From the NCBI GenBank assembly GCA_028292185.1, contig JAQGMT010000049.1, positions 1 through 27,942 on the forward strand: a stretch of 27,942 bases of DNA, given 5' to 3'. Under the pieces are notes generated by a model, which had not been told where the DNA came from, ran no database searches, and saw only the letters and a list, made by a program, of their open reading frames with translations. Position 1 is the stretch's first letter. Every line of letters begins with the position of its first letter. Positions 21,538 through 27,942 of the stretch are shown here, piece by piece. The translations under genes were made by a program, and so were the position numbers. Origin of the DNA: Ramlibacter sp. GTDB taxonomy: Bacteria > Pseudomonadota > Gammaproteobacteria > Burkholderiales > Burkholderiaceae_C.

Positions 21538-22230
21538 TCAGGACCGGGCGACCCATGGAATAGCCATCGTGAGCCGCTGCTTTCCGTCACGCGTCAGTTC
21601 CACCGACTCCGCGCGGGCCAAGGCGTCGAGGTCGAAAGCGTCGAGTGTGCGGTAGGAGGGCTCCGGCGGATCCCCCACTTCGCCCTCGGTCGGGTGAACG
21701 GTCAAGGTGAACACGGCGGCGGTGGGTAGGGCCTCCACAGCGAGCACCAGCTCCGCGGGCGCCGGATTGAGGTCGGTGAGGTGAATCATGGCCGCGGTCA
21801 GCACGTTGCGGACAGCTGAGCGATGCACCTGGCCGCTCACCGGGGCGGTGTCATTGCGCACCGCATAACCCCGGAACGCAAGGCTGGTGGTCAGCAGGCC
21901 CAGGCATTCGCGCACGCCATCAGCCACTGTGCTCGCGGCGTCTTGCTCGGGTGCCAGCCAGGTGACGACATCGAGGCAGGAGTTGAGCGCCGCGCGGGCA
22001 AAGCCATTGATTTTTTGCGCGCCATCGTGCACCTCGTCGAAATTCGGCTGCGGCGCGCGCAAGCGGCGGTCCATCACCTCATAGATCATGCCGATGGGCT
22101 GCAGATTGACGACCAGGTGATGGCGCATCGAGGGCGCCAGGCGGCGCAGGAGCGCGTAGCGTGCGGCTTCCGCCCGGCTGGCAGCGGGCAGCACAGGCTG
22201 CGGTTGCAAGGAGGAGGCAGTCGGGCTCAT
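21538..22230 (-). CDS. Degenerate histidine-kinase-like protein
   Basis: 230 residues, no confident family. It reads like the core of a sensor kinase that has lost its catalytic motifs: residues about 25-95 form a helical DHp-like hairpin (RLAPSMRHHLVVNLQPIGMI, His37 or His38 in the H-box position). Residues about 130-228 follow the outline of a HATPase domain: an N-box-like stretch (NVLTAAMIHLTD), strands FTLTVHP, and a terminal segment LDALARAESVELTRDGKQRL that in kinases precedes the last strands. DxGxG and GxGxG boxes are absent, so ATP binding is unlikely. No membrane segment. The ATG at 22230 lies 7 nt after a -10-like hexamer. It may act as a phosphotransfer or sequestering partner; this is inference. 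Confidence 0.75.
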   Translation of the reverse strand: MSPTASSLQPQPVLPAASRAEAARYALLRRLAPSMRHHLVVNLQPIGMIYEVMDRRLRAPQPNFDEVHDGAQKINGFARAALNSCLDVVTWLAPEQDAASTVADGVRECLGLLTTSLAFRGYAVRNDTAPVSGQVHRSAVRNVLTAAMIHLTDLNPAPAELVLAVEALPTAAVFTLTVHPTEGEVGDPPEPSYRTLDAFDLDALARAESVELTRDGKQRLTMAIPWVARS

Positions 22231-22237
22231 CGCCTCA

Positions 22238-22267
22238 AGCGTATTTCAGGGGCGCGAACCTTGTCAA
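22238..22267 (-). promoter_or_regulatory. Candidate promoter of the kinase-like gene
   Basis: On the minus strand, a consensus TTGACA (22262-22267), an 18-nt spacer and TACGCT (22238-22243; first two and last bases match). The -10 ends 7 nt before the ATG, so the leader would be essentially absent. It lies between the glmS stop and this gene. Confidence 0.5.
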
Positions 22268-22332
22268 CTTTGCCCCTTCGCCGCACCGGCGATGGCACAA
22301 GCGCACGCGAGCGTGGGCGGTGCGCCACGCCA

Positions 22333-24186
22333 CTATTCCACCGTCACGCTCTTGGCCAGGTTGCGTGGCTTGTCCACGTCCGTGCCCCTGGCGCAGGCGG
22401 TGTGGTACGCCAGCAGCTGGAGCGGCACCACGTGCAGGAGCGGGCTCAACGCGCCGTAGTGCTCCGGCATCCGGATCACGTGGATGCCTTCCTGGCTCTC
22501 GATGCGCGAGTCGGCATCCGCCAGAACGTACAGCACGCCGCCCCGGGCGCGCACTTCCTGCATGTTGCTCTTGAGCTTTTCCAGCAGCGCGTCGTTCGGG
22601 GCGACGGTCACCACCGGCATCTCGCTGGTGACCAGCGCCAGCGGGCCGTGCTTGAGTTCTCCGGCCGCATACGCCTCCGCATGGATGTAGGTGATCTCCT
22701 TGAGCTTCAAGGCGCCTTCCTGGGCGATCGGATAGTGCAAGCCCCGGCCGAGGAACAGCGCGTGCTCCTTGCCGGCGAAATCCTCCGACCAGCTGATCAC
22801 CTGCGGCTCCAGGGCCAGCACCGCGGACAACGCGGCAGGCAAGTGCCGCATGGCTTTCATGTGAGCGGCCTCCTGTGACTCCGTCAGGCGTCCCTTCACC
22901 TGGGCCAGCGCCAGTGTCAGCAGGAACAAACCCGCCAGTTGCGTGGTGAAGGCCTTGGTCGATGCGACACCGATTTCCACGCCGGCGCGCGTGATGTAAG
23001 CCAGCTTGCATTCACGCACCATCGCCGAGGTGGCCACGTTGCACACCGTCAAGGTCTGCGTCATGCCCAAGCCCTGTGCGTGCCGCAGTGCCGCGAGAGT
23101 GTCCGCGGTTTCCCCCGACTGGCTGATCGTGACCACCAGCGTACCGGGATGCGGCACCGAATCGCGGTAGCGGTACTCGCTGGCGATTTCCACCTGGGTC
23201 GGAATCCTGGCGATGCTTTCCAGCCAATACTTCGCGGTACAGCCGCTGTAGTAGCTGGTGCCGCAAGCCAGGATCAGCACCCGGTCGATTTCCTTGAAGA
23301 CGCGGTAGGCGCCATCGCCGAACAGTTCCGGCACGATACCTTGCACGCCTTCCAGCGTGTCCGCCACCGCACGCGGCTGCTCGAAGATTTCCTTTTGCAT
23401 GTAGTGGCGGTACGGGCCCAGTTCGGCGGCGCCGCTGTGCGCCAGCACCGTCTTCACCGGACGCGTCACGGCCTTGTGCGCCTTGTCCACGATCCAGTAC
23501 TTGCCCAATTGCACATCCACCACGTCGCCTTCCTCGAGGTACACGATCTGGTCGGTGACGCCCGCCAGCGCCATCGCGTCGCTGGCCAGGAAGTTCTCGG
23601 CGACATCCTTCGACCCCAGGCCCAGGATCAGCGGTGAGCCGGCGCGCGCACCGATGACGCGGTGTGGCTCGTCCTTGCAGAACACGGCGATGGCGTACGC
23701 GCCGTGCAGTTGCCCAAGGGCGCCCTTCACCGCCTCGAACAGGTCGCCTTCGTATAGGCTGTCGACCAGGTGGGCGATCACCTCGGTGTCGGTCTGGCTG
23801 TTGAAGTCATAGCCCTTGGCCTGCAAGGCGGCGCGCAGCTCTTCGTGGTTTTCGATGATGCCGTTGTGGACCAGAGCGATGCGGCCGGGCTTGCTCGAAG
23901 CGCCTTTGCCGGGGCCGTGGCTGAAGTGGGGGTGTGCGTTGTGCACCGCGGGCGCGCCATGCGTCGCCCATCGCGTGTGGGCGATGCCGGTCGTGCCTTC
24001 CAGCTTCTCCTGCGCCACCTGCTCCAGTAGCTGAGCCACGCGGTCGGTGCTGCGTGCGCGCTTCAGGCCGCCGACGTTCACGGCGACACCGCAGGAGTCG
24101 TAGCCGCGGTATTCGAGCCGCTGCAGTCCCTGGACCAGGATGGGAACGATGTTTCGGCTGGAAACGCCGGCGACGATACCGCACAT
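22333..24186 (-). CDS. glmS: Glucosamine-6-phosphate synthase (glutamine-hydrolysing)
   Basis: Makes glucosamine-6-phosphate from fructose-6-phosphate and glutamine, the entry step to UDP-GlcNAc. 617 residues from the ATG at 24186, with AAGGA 7 nt upstream. Seen: N-terminal glutaminase with Cys2 (MCGIVAG) exposed after Met removal, LEYRGYDSCG and HTRWATHG; two SIS isomerase domains (about residues 290-430 and 460-600) with GTSYYSG, SQSGETADTL, GVEIGVASTKAFTTQ and LGRGLHYPIAQEGALKLKE; and the conserved C-terminal tail ending KSVTVE. The frame extends upstream to 24231, but that adds a non-homologous segment ahead of the essential Cys. Divergent from an Lrp-type regulator. Confidence 0.97.
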   Translation of the reverse strand: MCGIVAGVSSRNIVPILVQGLQRLEYRGYDSCGVAVNVGGLKRARSTDRVAQLLEQVAQEKLEGTTGIAHTRWATHGAPAVHNAHPHFSHGPGKGASSKPGRIALVHNGIIENHEELRAALQAKGYDFNSQTDTEVIAHLVDSLYEGDLFEAVKGALGQLHGAYAIAVFCKDEPHRVIGARAGSPLILGLGSKDVAENFLASDAMALAGVTDQIVYLEEGDVVDVQLGKYWIVDKAHKAVTRPVKTVLAHSGAAELGPYRHYMQKEIFEQPRAVADTLEGVQGIVPELFGDGAYRVFKEIDRVLILACGTSYYSGCTAKYWLESIARIPTQVEIASEYRYRDSVPHPGTLVVTISQSGETADTLAALRHAQGLGMTQTLTVCNVATSAMVRECKLAYITRAGVEIGVASTKAFTTQLAGLFLLTLALAQVKGRLTESQEAAHMKAMRHLPAALSAVLALEPQVISWSEDFAGKEHALFLGRGLHYPIAQEGALKLKEITYIHAEAYAAGELKHGPLALVTSEMPVVTVAPNDALLEKLKSNMQEVRARGGVLYVLADADSRIESQEGIHVIRMPEHYGALSPLLHVVPLQLLAYHTACARGTDVDKPRNLAKSVTVE

Positions 24187-24229
24187 GAGTAATTCCTTGA
24201 GGCTGTGCAGCCACTCTATGGCTCGGCCC

Positions 24230-24297
24230 AAGAAATATGCATTCTAAATAGCCGGCGATCCGACATCAAATTTCTACATCAGTTCAGTAAGAAATAT
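24230..24297. promoter_or_regulatory. AGAAAT repeat cluster, possible operator
   Basis: AAGAAATAT occurs at 24230-24238 and 24289-24297 (59 nt apart), and ATTTCT (24270-24275), the complement of AGAAAT, faces the second copy across 14 nt. The cluster flanks both divergent promoters in a 120-nt gap beside an Lrp/AsnC gene, so autoregulation is plausible. Confidence 0.4.
24241..24269 (-). promoter_or_regulatory. Candidate sigma70 promoter of glmS
   Basis: On the minus strand, TTGATG (24264-24269, 4 of 6), a 17-nt spacer and TAGAAT (24241-24246, 5 of 6). Predicted start near 24234 gives a leader of about 48 nt. It overlaps the AGAAAT-type repeats shared with the divergent regulator. Confidence 0.6.
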
Positions 24298-24300
24298 AAT
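24295..24300 (+). promoter_or_regulatory. Candidate -10 element of the lrp-type gene (leaderless geometry)
   Basis: A consensus TATAAT ends 6 nt before the ATG at 24307, with weak TTCTAC 17 nt upstream. Transcription would start at the A of the ATG. No Shine-Dalgarno precedes the gene. Confidence 0.55.
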
Positions 24301-24306
24301 TCCGTT

Positions 24307-24816
24307 ATGGACGCTTCATCGCAAGAAGAAACCCCGCTGGACGCAATCGACTTGGCCCTGCTCAATCAGCTGCAACACGATGCCTGGCTCAGCAACCAGG
24401 ATCTGGCGGCCAAGGTCCATGTATCCCCGCCCACCTGCCTGCGGCGGGTGAAGCGCTTGCGCGAGGCCGGTCTGATCGAGCGGCAGATTGCTATCCTCAG
24501 CACCGACCGGTTGGCTGCGGTGCTGGGGCACGGGCTGCAAGCGGTGGTGGAAATCACGCTGGAGCGGCAAGGCCAGGAAGAACAGGAAGCCTTCGAAACA
24601 CGCGTCATCGCCGATGAATCCGTCCAGCAGTGCTACCGCGTCTCGCCGGGACCCGACTTCATCCTCGTCGTGCACGCCTGGGATATGCCGGACTATCTGG
24701 CCCTGGCGCAGCGCCTGTTCACCAGCGACGCCAATGTTCGCAACGTCAAGGCGTTCTTTTCGGTGCGGCGCGCCAAGTTTCAGCCCAGCGTGCCGCTCGC
24801 GCGCCCGCGCAGTTAG
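24307..24816 (+). CDS. Lrp/AsnC family transcriptional regulator
   Basis: 169-residue feast/famine regulator. Seen: an N-terminal winged helix-turn-helix (about 11-62: LDAIDLALLNQLQHDAWLSN, DLAAKVHVSPPTCLRRVKRL, GLIERQ) and a C-terminal RAM ligand-binding/oligomerisation domain (about 78-158, with QQCYRVSPGPDFILVVHAWD). I choose the ATG at 24307 because homologues begin just before the LDxID helix; the frame is open to 24205 but that part lies in the AT-rich promoter region. Divergent from glmS and convergent with glmU (7-nt gap). Ligand and targets unknown; autoregulation through the intergenic repeats is inference. Confidence 0.92.
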   Translation: MDASSQEETPLDAIDLALLNQLQHDAWLSNQDLAAKVHVSPPTCLRRVKRLREAGLIERQIAILSTDRLAAVLGHGLQAVVEITLERQGQEEQEAFETRVIADESVQQCYRVSPGPDFILVVHAWDMPDYLALAQRLFTSDANVRNVKAFFSVRRAKFQPSVPLARPRS

Positions 24817-24823
24817 CGCTTCG

Positions 24824-26224
24824 CTATTTGCCGGCTTTCTTCGGCCGTTGCCAACCGGCGATGCTGACCTGCCGCCCGCGACCGACGGACAGCACGCCCG
24901 GCGCCGTGTTCTTGGTGATGGTCGAACCGGCGCCCACGGTCCCACCGCGGCCGATCGTCACCGGCGCGACCAGCACGCAATTGCTGCCGACGTGCACGTC
25001 CTCCTCGATCACCGTGCGGTGTTTGTTGGCGCCGTCGTAATTGGCGGTGATCGATCCGGCGCCATAGTTGACGCGCTCGCCCACGCTCGTGTCGCCCAGA
25101 TAGGCCAGGTGATTGGCCTTCGCGCCGCGTGCCAGCGTGGAGTTCTTCACCTCGACGAAATTGCCGATGTGCACCTCGGGACCGAGATCGGCGCCCGGCC
25201 GCAATCGCGCGAACGGCCCCACCAGCGCCCCTTCACCAATGCGAACGCCGAGCTTCTCGCCGTCGATGTGTGTGAACGGATGAATCACGGCGCCGGCTGA
25301 AATGGCCGCGTTGGCGATCACGCAGTTGGCGCTGATCGACACCCCGTCTCCAAGGCTGACATGCCCTTCAAACACGCAGTTGACGTCGATCGTCACATCC
25401 TGGCCGCAGTCCAGTCGGCCGCGGACGTCGAAGCGGGCCGGATCGGCGAAGCGCACACCCTGCTGCATCAAGGCTTCGGCCTGGCGAAGCTGGAACGCAC
25501 GCTCGAGCGCCGCCAGCTGCGTCGGGCTGTTGACGCCGTCGACCTGCACCGTGTCGGAAGCCTTTACGGCGGCGACTTCAATGCCGTCGCGCACCGCGAG
25601 CTCCACGATGTCGGTGAGGTAGTACTCGCCCTGGGCATTCCGGTTCGACAAGCTGCCGAGCCATCCCTTGAGCAGGCCGTTGGGCACGGCCATGAATCCC
25701 GTGTACACCTCGGCGATGCGGCGCTGCTCGTCGCTTGCGTCCTTGTGCTCCACGATGGCGCGCACGCTGTCGCCGCTGCGAACGATGCGGCCGTAGCCGC
25801 TTGGATCGGGCATGTCCACCGTGAGCAAGGCCACCTTGCGCGCGCCGCTGCTCTGCGCCAGGGCGAGCAGCGTCGCCGGCTCGATCAACGGCACGTCGCC
25901 ATTGAGGATCAGGGTCGTTCCGTCATCGGGCAGCAAGGGCGCAGCCTGCTGTACCGCGTGCCCGGTGCCGCATTGCGGCTCCTGGCGCGCGAACTTCGGC
26001 GCCGGGCTGCCGGCTCCGTGCGCCCACCCGGCCACTGCAGCCTCGACTTCCGGCGCGCCATTGCCGGTGACCACCACCACATGACGGGCTTGCAGCTGAG
26101 ACACGGCAGCGAAGACATGCTGCAACAATGGACGGCCGGCCAGGCGGTGCAACACTTTGGGCACGCGACTCTTCATGCGCGTGCCCTGGCCCGCGGCCAT
26201 GATGACCACATCGATTGCTTTCAT
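24824..26224 (-). CDS. glmU: Bifunctional UDP-GlcNAc pyrophosphorylase / glucosamine-1-phosphate acetyltransferase
   Basis: Final two reactions to UDP-GlcNAc, feeding peptidoglycan and lipid A. 466 residues, normal length. Seen: an N-terminal uridylyltransferase (about 1-230) with MAAGQGTRMKSRVPKVLH (loop GxGTRM at 12-17, Lys23), QPQ-type QCGTGHAV and LNGDVPLI; then a left-handed beta-helix acetyltransferase (about 255-466) with hexapeptide repeats, LRPGADLGPEVHIGNFVEVK, KANHLAYLGD and YGAGSITANYDG. ATG at 26224 has AAGGA 6 nt upstream. The start codon overlaps that of the divergent lipoprotein gene by two bases, so its promoter must lie inside that gene. Confidence 0.97.
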   Translation of the reverse strand: MKAIDVVIMAAGQGTRMKSRVPKVLHRLAGRPLLQHVFAAVSQLQARHVVVVTGNGAPEVEAAVAGWAHGAGSPAPKFARQEPQCGTGHAVQQAAPLLPDDGTTLILNGDVPLIEPATLLALAQSSGARKVALLTVDMPDPSGYGRIVRSGDSVRAIVEHKDASDEQRRIAEVYTGFMAVPNGLLKGWLGSLSNRNAQGEYYLTDIVELAVRDGIEVAAVKASDTVQVDGVNSPTQLAALERAFQLRQAEALMQQGVRFADPARFDVRGRLDCGQDVTIDVNCVFEGHVSLGDGVSISANCVIANAAISAGAVIHPFTHIDGEKLGVRIGEGALVGPFARLRPGADLGPEVHIGNFVEVKNSTLARGAKANHLAYLGDTSVGERVNYGAGSITANYDGANKHRTVIEEDVHVGSNCVLVAPVTIGRGGTVGAGSTITKNTAPGVLSVGRGRQVSIAGWQRPKKAGK

Positions 26225-27116
26225 GCGAATTCCTTATCTTCTCGCAGCTTGCCTGCCGGCACTTGCCAGGATTATCGGCCTGCTGACCTGTGCTGCCGTC
26301 CTGGTCGGCTGCAGCGCCATCAAGCTCGGCTATAACAACCTCGACGAATTCGCCTATTGGTGGCTGGACAGGTATCTCGACTTCAACGAAGACCAGTCGC
26401 GGCGGGTGCGCGAGGACCTCGCCCGGCTGCAGCAGTGGCACCGGCGCGAAGAGTTGCCCGGGATCGGCATCATCCTGCAGCGCATGGAACAACTCGCGCC
26501 CGACGAGGTCAGCGCGGCGCAGGCCTGCAGCTTCGTGCCGCAGTGGCGCGACCGCTTGAACGCGCTGGCTGATCGCGCGGAGCCGGCGGTCGTGACGCTG
26601 GCGATGGCCCTGACGCCCGACCAGCTGGTTCACCTGGAACGCACGTACCAGAAAAAGATCGCCGAATACCGTGGCGAGTGGGTGGACCTCACCCAGGCCG
26701 AGCTGTGGGACAAGCGCACCAGGCAATTTCGCGAGCGCAGCGAAATGATCTACGGGCGCCTTGACGAGCCGCAGCGCGCGGTGATGCGCCAGCGGGTGGA
26801 GCGCTCCATCTTCGATGCGTCGCGCCTACTCGCCGAGCGTAAGCGCCGGCAGCAGGATGCGTTGCAGACGCTGCGCAAGGTAGCGGGCCAACCCGTGAGC
26901 CTGGCCGAGGCGCGGGCGCTGGTCCATGGATTGATCCAGCGGTCGATCGACCCGCCGGAGCCTGCGGCACGCAAGTACCAGGACGCTTTGATCGAGGAAG
27001 GCTGCGGCAACCTGTCTGCGCTGCATAACAGCACCAGCGCCGAGCAGCGGCTGTCGGCGGCGCGGCGCCTGCGGGCCTATCAGCGAGACCTGCGGGAGCT
27101 CACGGCCGGGCAGTAG
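26223..27116 (+). CDS. DUF6279 family lipoprotein
   Basis: 297 residues if started at the ATG at 26223. Seen: a hydrophobic signal sequence ending in lipobox LVGC (Cys30), then the family-like start SAIKLGYNNLDEFAYWWLDR and YLDFNEDQSRRVREDL, and an almost entirely helical, charged periplasmic body (many R/E/Q) to the C-terminus. I recall this pattern as DUF6279; its role is unknown, and outer-membrane anchoring is inferred from the lipobox and the Ser after Cys. No Shine-Dalgarno precedes 26223, and other in-frame ATGs lie upstream (26199, 26202) inside antisense glmU. The start is therefore uncertain, although the mature protein is not. Confidence 0.85.
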   Translation: MRIPYLLAACLPALARIIGLLTCAAVLVGCSAIKLGYNNLDEFAYWWLDRYLDFNEDQSRRVREDLARLQQWHRREELPGIGIILQRMEQLAPDEVSAAQACSFVPQWRDRLNALADRAEPAVVTLAMALTPDQLVHLERTYQKKIAEYRGEWVDLTQAELWDKRTRQFRERSEMIYGRLDEPQRAVMRQRVERSIFDASRLLAERKRRQQDALQTLRKVAGQPVSLAEARALVHGLIQRSIDPPEPAARKYQDALIEEGCGNLSALHNSTSAEQRLSAARRLRAYQRDLRELTAGQ

Positions 27117-27123
27117 CGCGCGC

Positions 27124-27429
27124 TCAGTGCTCGCCCTTGGAGTGCGACCGGCCTTCGTCTTCAGCTTGCTTCAGGTCACGCGCTTCTTCTTCGGAGCGCG
27201 GCTTGGCGGCCTCGGCGTCGCGCTCGACGTCGGCCTTCTTCAGGTATTCCTGGGTTCGCCGGTTGTACTGGCGGGTGCCTTCGTAGCTGCCTTCACCCAT
27301 CTGCTGCTCGCCTTCCTGGCCCGCGGGCTTGGGCTGGAAGTCGTTGGAACCCGATTGCTGCTGTTGCGGATCAGCGGGGCGTTGCGGCTGCTGCTGCAGG
27401 ATGCGCGGCAGGGAATTGTTCGTGGGCAT
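27124..27429 (-). CDS. Small hydrophilic protein, stress-type (unknown function)
   Basis: 101 residues from the ATG at 27429, which has GGAG 6 nt upstream (the frame opens slightly earlier with an ATT). No signal peptide, membrane helix or Cys. The N-terminal half is Gln/Pro-rich and disordered; the C-terminal half (about 48-101: GEGSYEGTRQYNRRTQEYLK, then EEEARDLKQAEDEGRSHSK) is a highly charged helix. I recall small proteobacterial proteins carrying a GEGNYEATRxYN...EGRSHAKGE signature, often annotated only as hypothetical. It converges with the DUF6279 gene (7-nt gap). Confidence 0.8.
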   Translation of the reverse strand: MPTNNSLPRILQQQPQRPADPQQQQSGSNDFQPKPAGQEGEQQMGEGSYEGTRQYNRRTQEYLKKADVERDAEAAKPRSEEEARDLKQAEDEGRSHSKGEH

Positions 27430-27543
27430 TGAGTACTCCAATGGGACGTCGCGAAGCCTCCCAGCTTAGGAGTGCAAGCCCAGCCATGCTGTCGTCCGCC
27501 GCACGACGGCCGTGTCGGCGCCGGCCTACAACGGGGGTGCAGC

Positions 27544-27942
27544 TCAAGCCTGCAGCGAGGCCCACATTTCCTGGTCGCGCTCCGCCGTCCATATCCGTGG
27601 GTGCTTGATGCCTCGCGCTTCGTCGTAGGCGCGGCTGACATCGAACGGCAGGCAATGCTCGTAGATGAAGACATGGCCGAAGGCCGGGTCCATGCGGCTG
27701 CGCGTATGGGCCATCGCGGCCTTCAGGTCCATCTTGGCGGCTGCGGCTTCGCGCGCGCAGCCGTACAACGTCTCGACCCAGCGCTTGGTGTAATCCAGCG
27801 CCTTGTTCACGTCGGCGTGGCCTTTCATCGCCGCGCCGCGGCCCGGCACGATGGCTTCCGCCCGCAGGGCGCGCAGCGCCTCGAGCGTGGCCGGCCACTC
27901 TTGCAGCTGCGCGTCCCCGGTGTAGACGCCCGCCTCGTATTC
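27544..27942 (-). CDS. MBL-fold metallohydrolase (partial, C-terminal part)
   Basis: The frame enters from the right edge and ends with a TGA at 27544, leaving 132 residues. Seen at the edge: GVYTGD, then WPATLEALRALRAEAIVPGRG, the late strand-loop of a metallo-beta-lactamase fold in the branch where the usual PGHG reads PGRG, followed by a helical C-terminal extension of about 95 residues (ALDYTKRWVETLYG, HVFIYEHCLPFDVSRAYDE, HPRIW). The zinc-binding HxHxDH motif would lie off the right edge. The GTG at 27849 is internal and not a start. Substrate unknown. Confidence 0.82.
   Translation of the reverse strand, partial: EYEAGVYTGDAQLQEWPATLEALRALRAEAIVPGRGAAMKGHADVNKALDYTKRWVETLYGCAREAAAAKMDLKAAMAHTRSRMDPAFGHVFIYEHCLPFDVSRAYDEARGIKHPRIWTAERDQEMWASLQA

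Noticed and set aside
24187..24240. glmS ribozyme upstream of glmS
   Set aside because: The predicted leader is only about 48 nt and the whole gap is 120 nt with a divergent promoter. The ribozyme needs a longer core and is typical of Gram-positive bacteria; no matching structure seen.
1..27942. CRISPR arrays, IS elements, integrases, tRNA or rRNA genes
   Set aside because: No regularly spaced repeats, transposase motifs, terminal inverted repeats or tRNA cloverleaf sequences were seen on reading. Gene order and composition look chromosomal throughout.

Overview
This is a GC-rich chromosomal window from a betaproteobacterium, most likely Burkholderiales/Comamonadaceae (Ramlibacter/Variovorax-like). 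The evidence is gene content and gene order: pilMNOPQ divergent from a class A PBP gene, cyaY divergent from lptM-lysA, a c4-type cytochrome divergent from engB, and two LpxL-like acyltransferases divergent from metK. The genus is inference. I see no rRNA, tRNA, IS element, prophage or CRISPR array. The window is mostly ordinary housekeeping sequence with one accessory, stress-flavoured segment.

Layout. 1-4229 (minus): the type IV pilus assembly operon pilM-N-O-P-Q, with pilQ cut by the left edge. 4523-6988: mrcA (PBP1A). 7010-8847: cyaY (minus) divergent from lptM-lysA. 8900-11259: a diheme cytochrome c4 (minus) divergent from engB plus an alpha/beta hydrolase. 11272-12971 (minus): two overlapping LpxL/HtrB-type acyltransferases. 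13106-14287: metK, with a structured leader. 14390-14420 is the last of three stacked hairpins that separate metK from a two-gene minus-strand cassette of unknown function (14419-15788).

16075-21530 (plus) is a probable co-directional stress/repair block: a glycine-zipper protein fused to a DUF2383 four-helix domain, a three-domain NHEJ ligase LigD, a histidine phosphatase and an NAD(P)H-hydrate dehydratase. No ku gene is in the window. 21538-22230 (minus) is a degenerate histidine-kinase-like protein. 22333-24186 (minus) is glmS, divergent from an Lrp/AsnC regulator at 24307. glmU (24824-26224, minus) follows, so two enzymes of UDP-GlcNAc synthesis flank the regulator. glmU is divergent from a DUF6279 lipoprotein and the two start codons physically overlap. 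The right end holds a small hydrophilic protein and the C-terminal part of an MBL-fold hydrolase.

Recurring style. Most operon junctions are 4-nt ATGA or GTGA overlaps (pilM/N, pilO/P, pilP/Q, lptM/lysA, engB/hydrolase, the acyltransferase pair, the unknown pair, phosphatase/nnrD). Several convergent pairs are separated by only 7 nt. Three genes (lptM, the kinase-like gene, lrp) have a -10-like hexamer 6-7 nt before the ATG, which suggests leaderless transcripts.

The most interesting candidate is the metK leader. It has two stem-loops, and the second loop can pair over seven contiguous positions with the metK Shine-Dalgarno, giving an H-type pseudoknot of the kind used by translational SAM riboswitches. 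This is a by-eye prediction that needs comparative confirmation.
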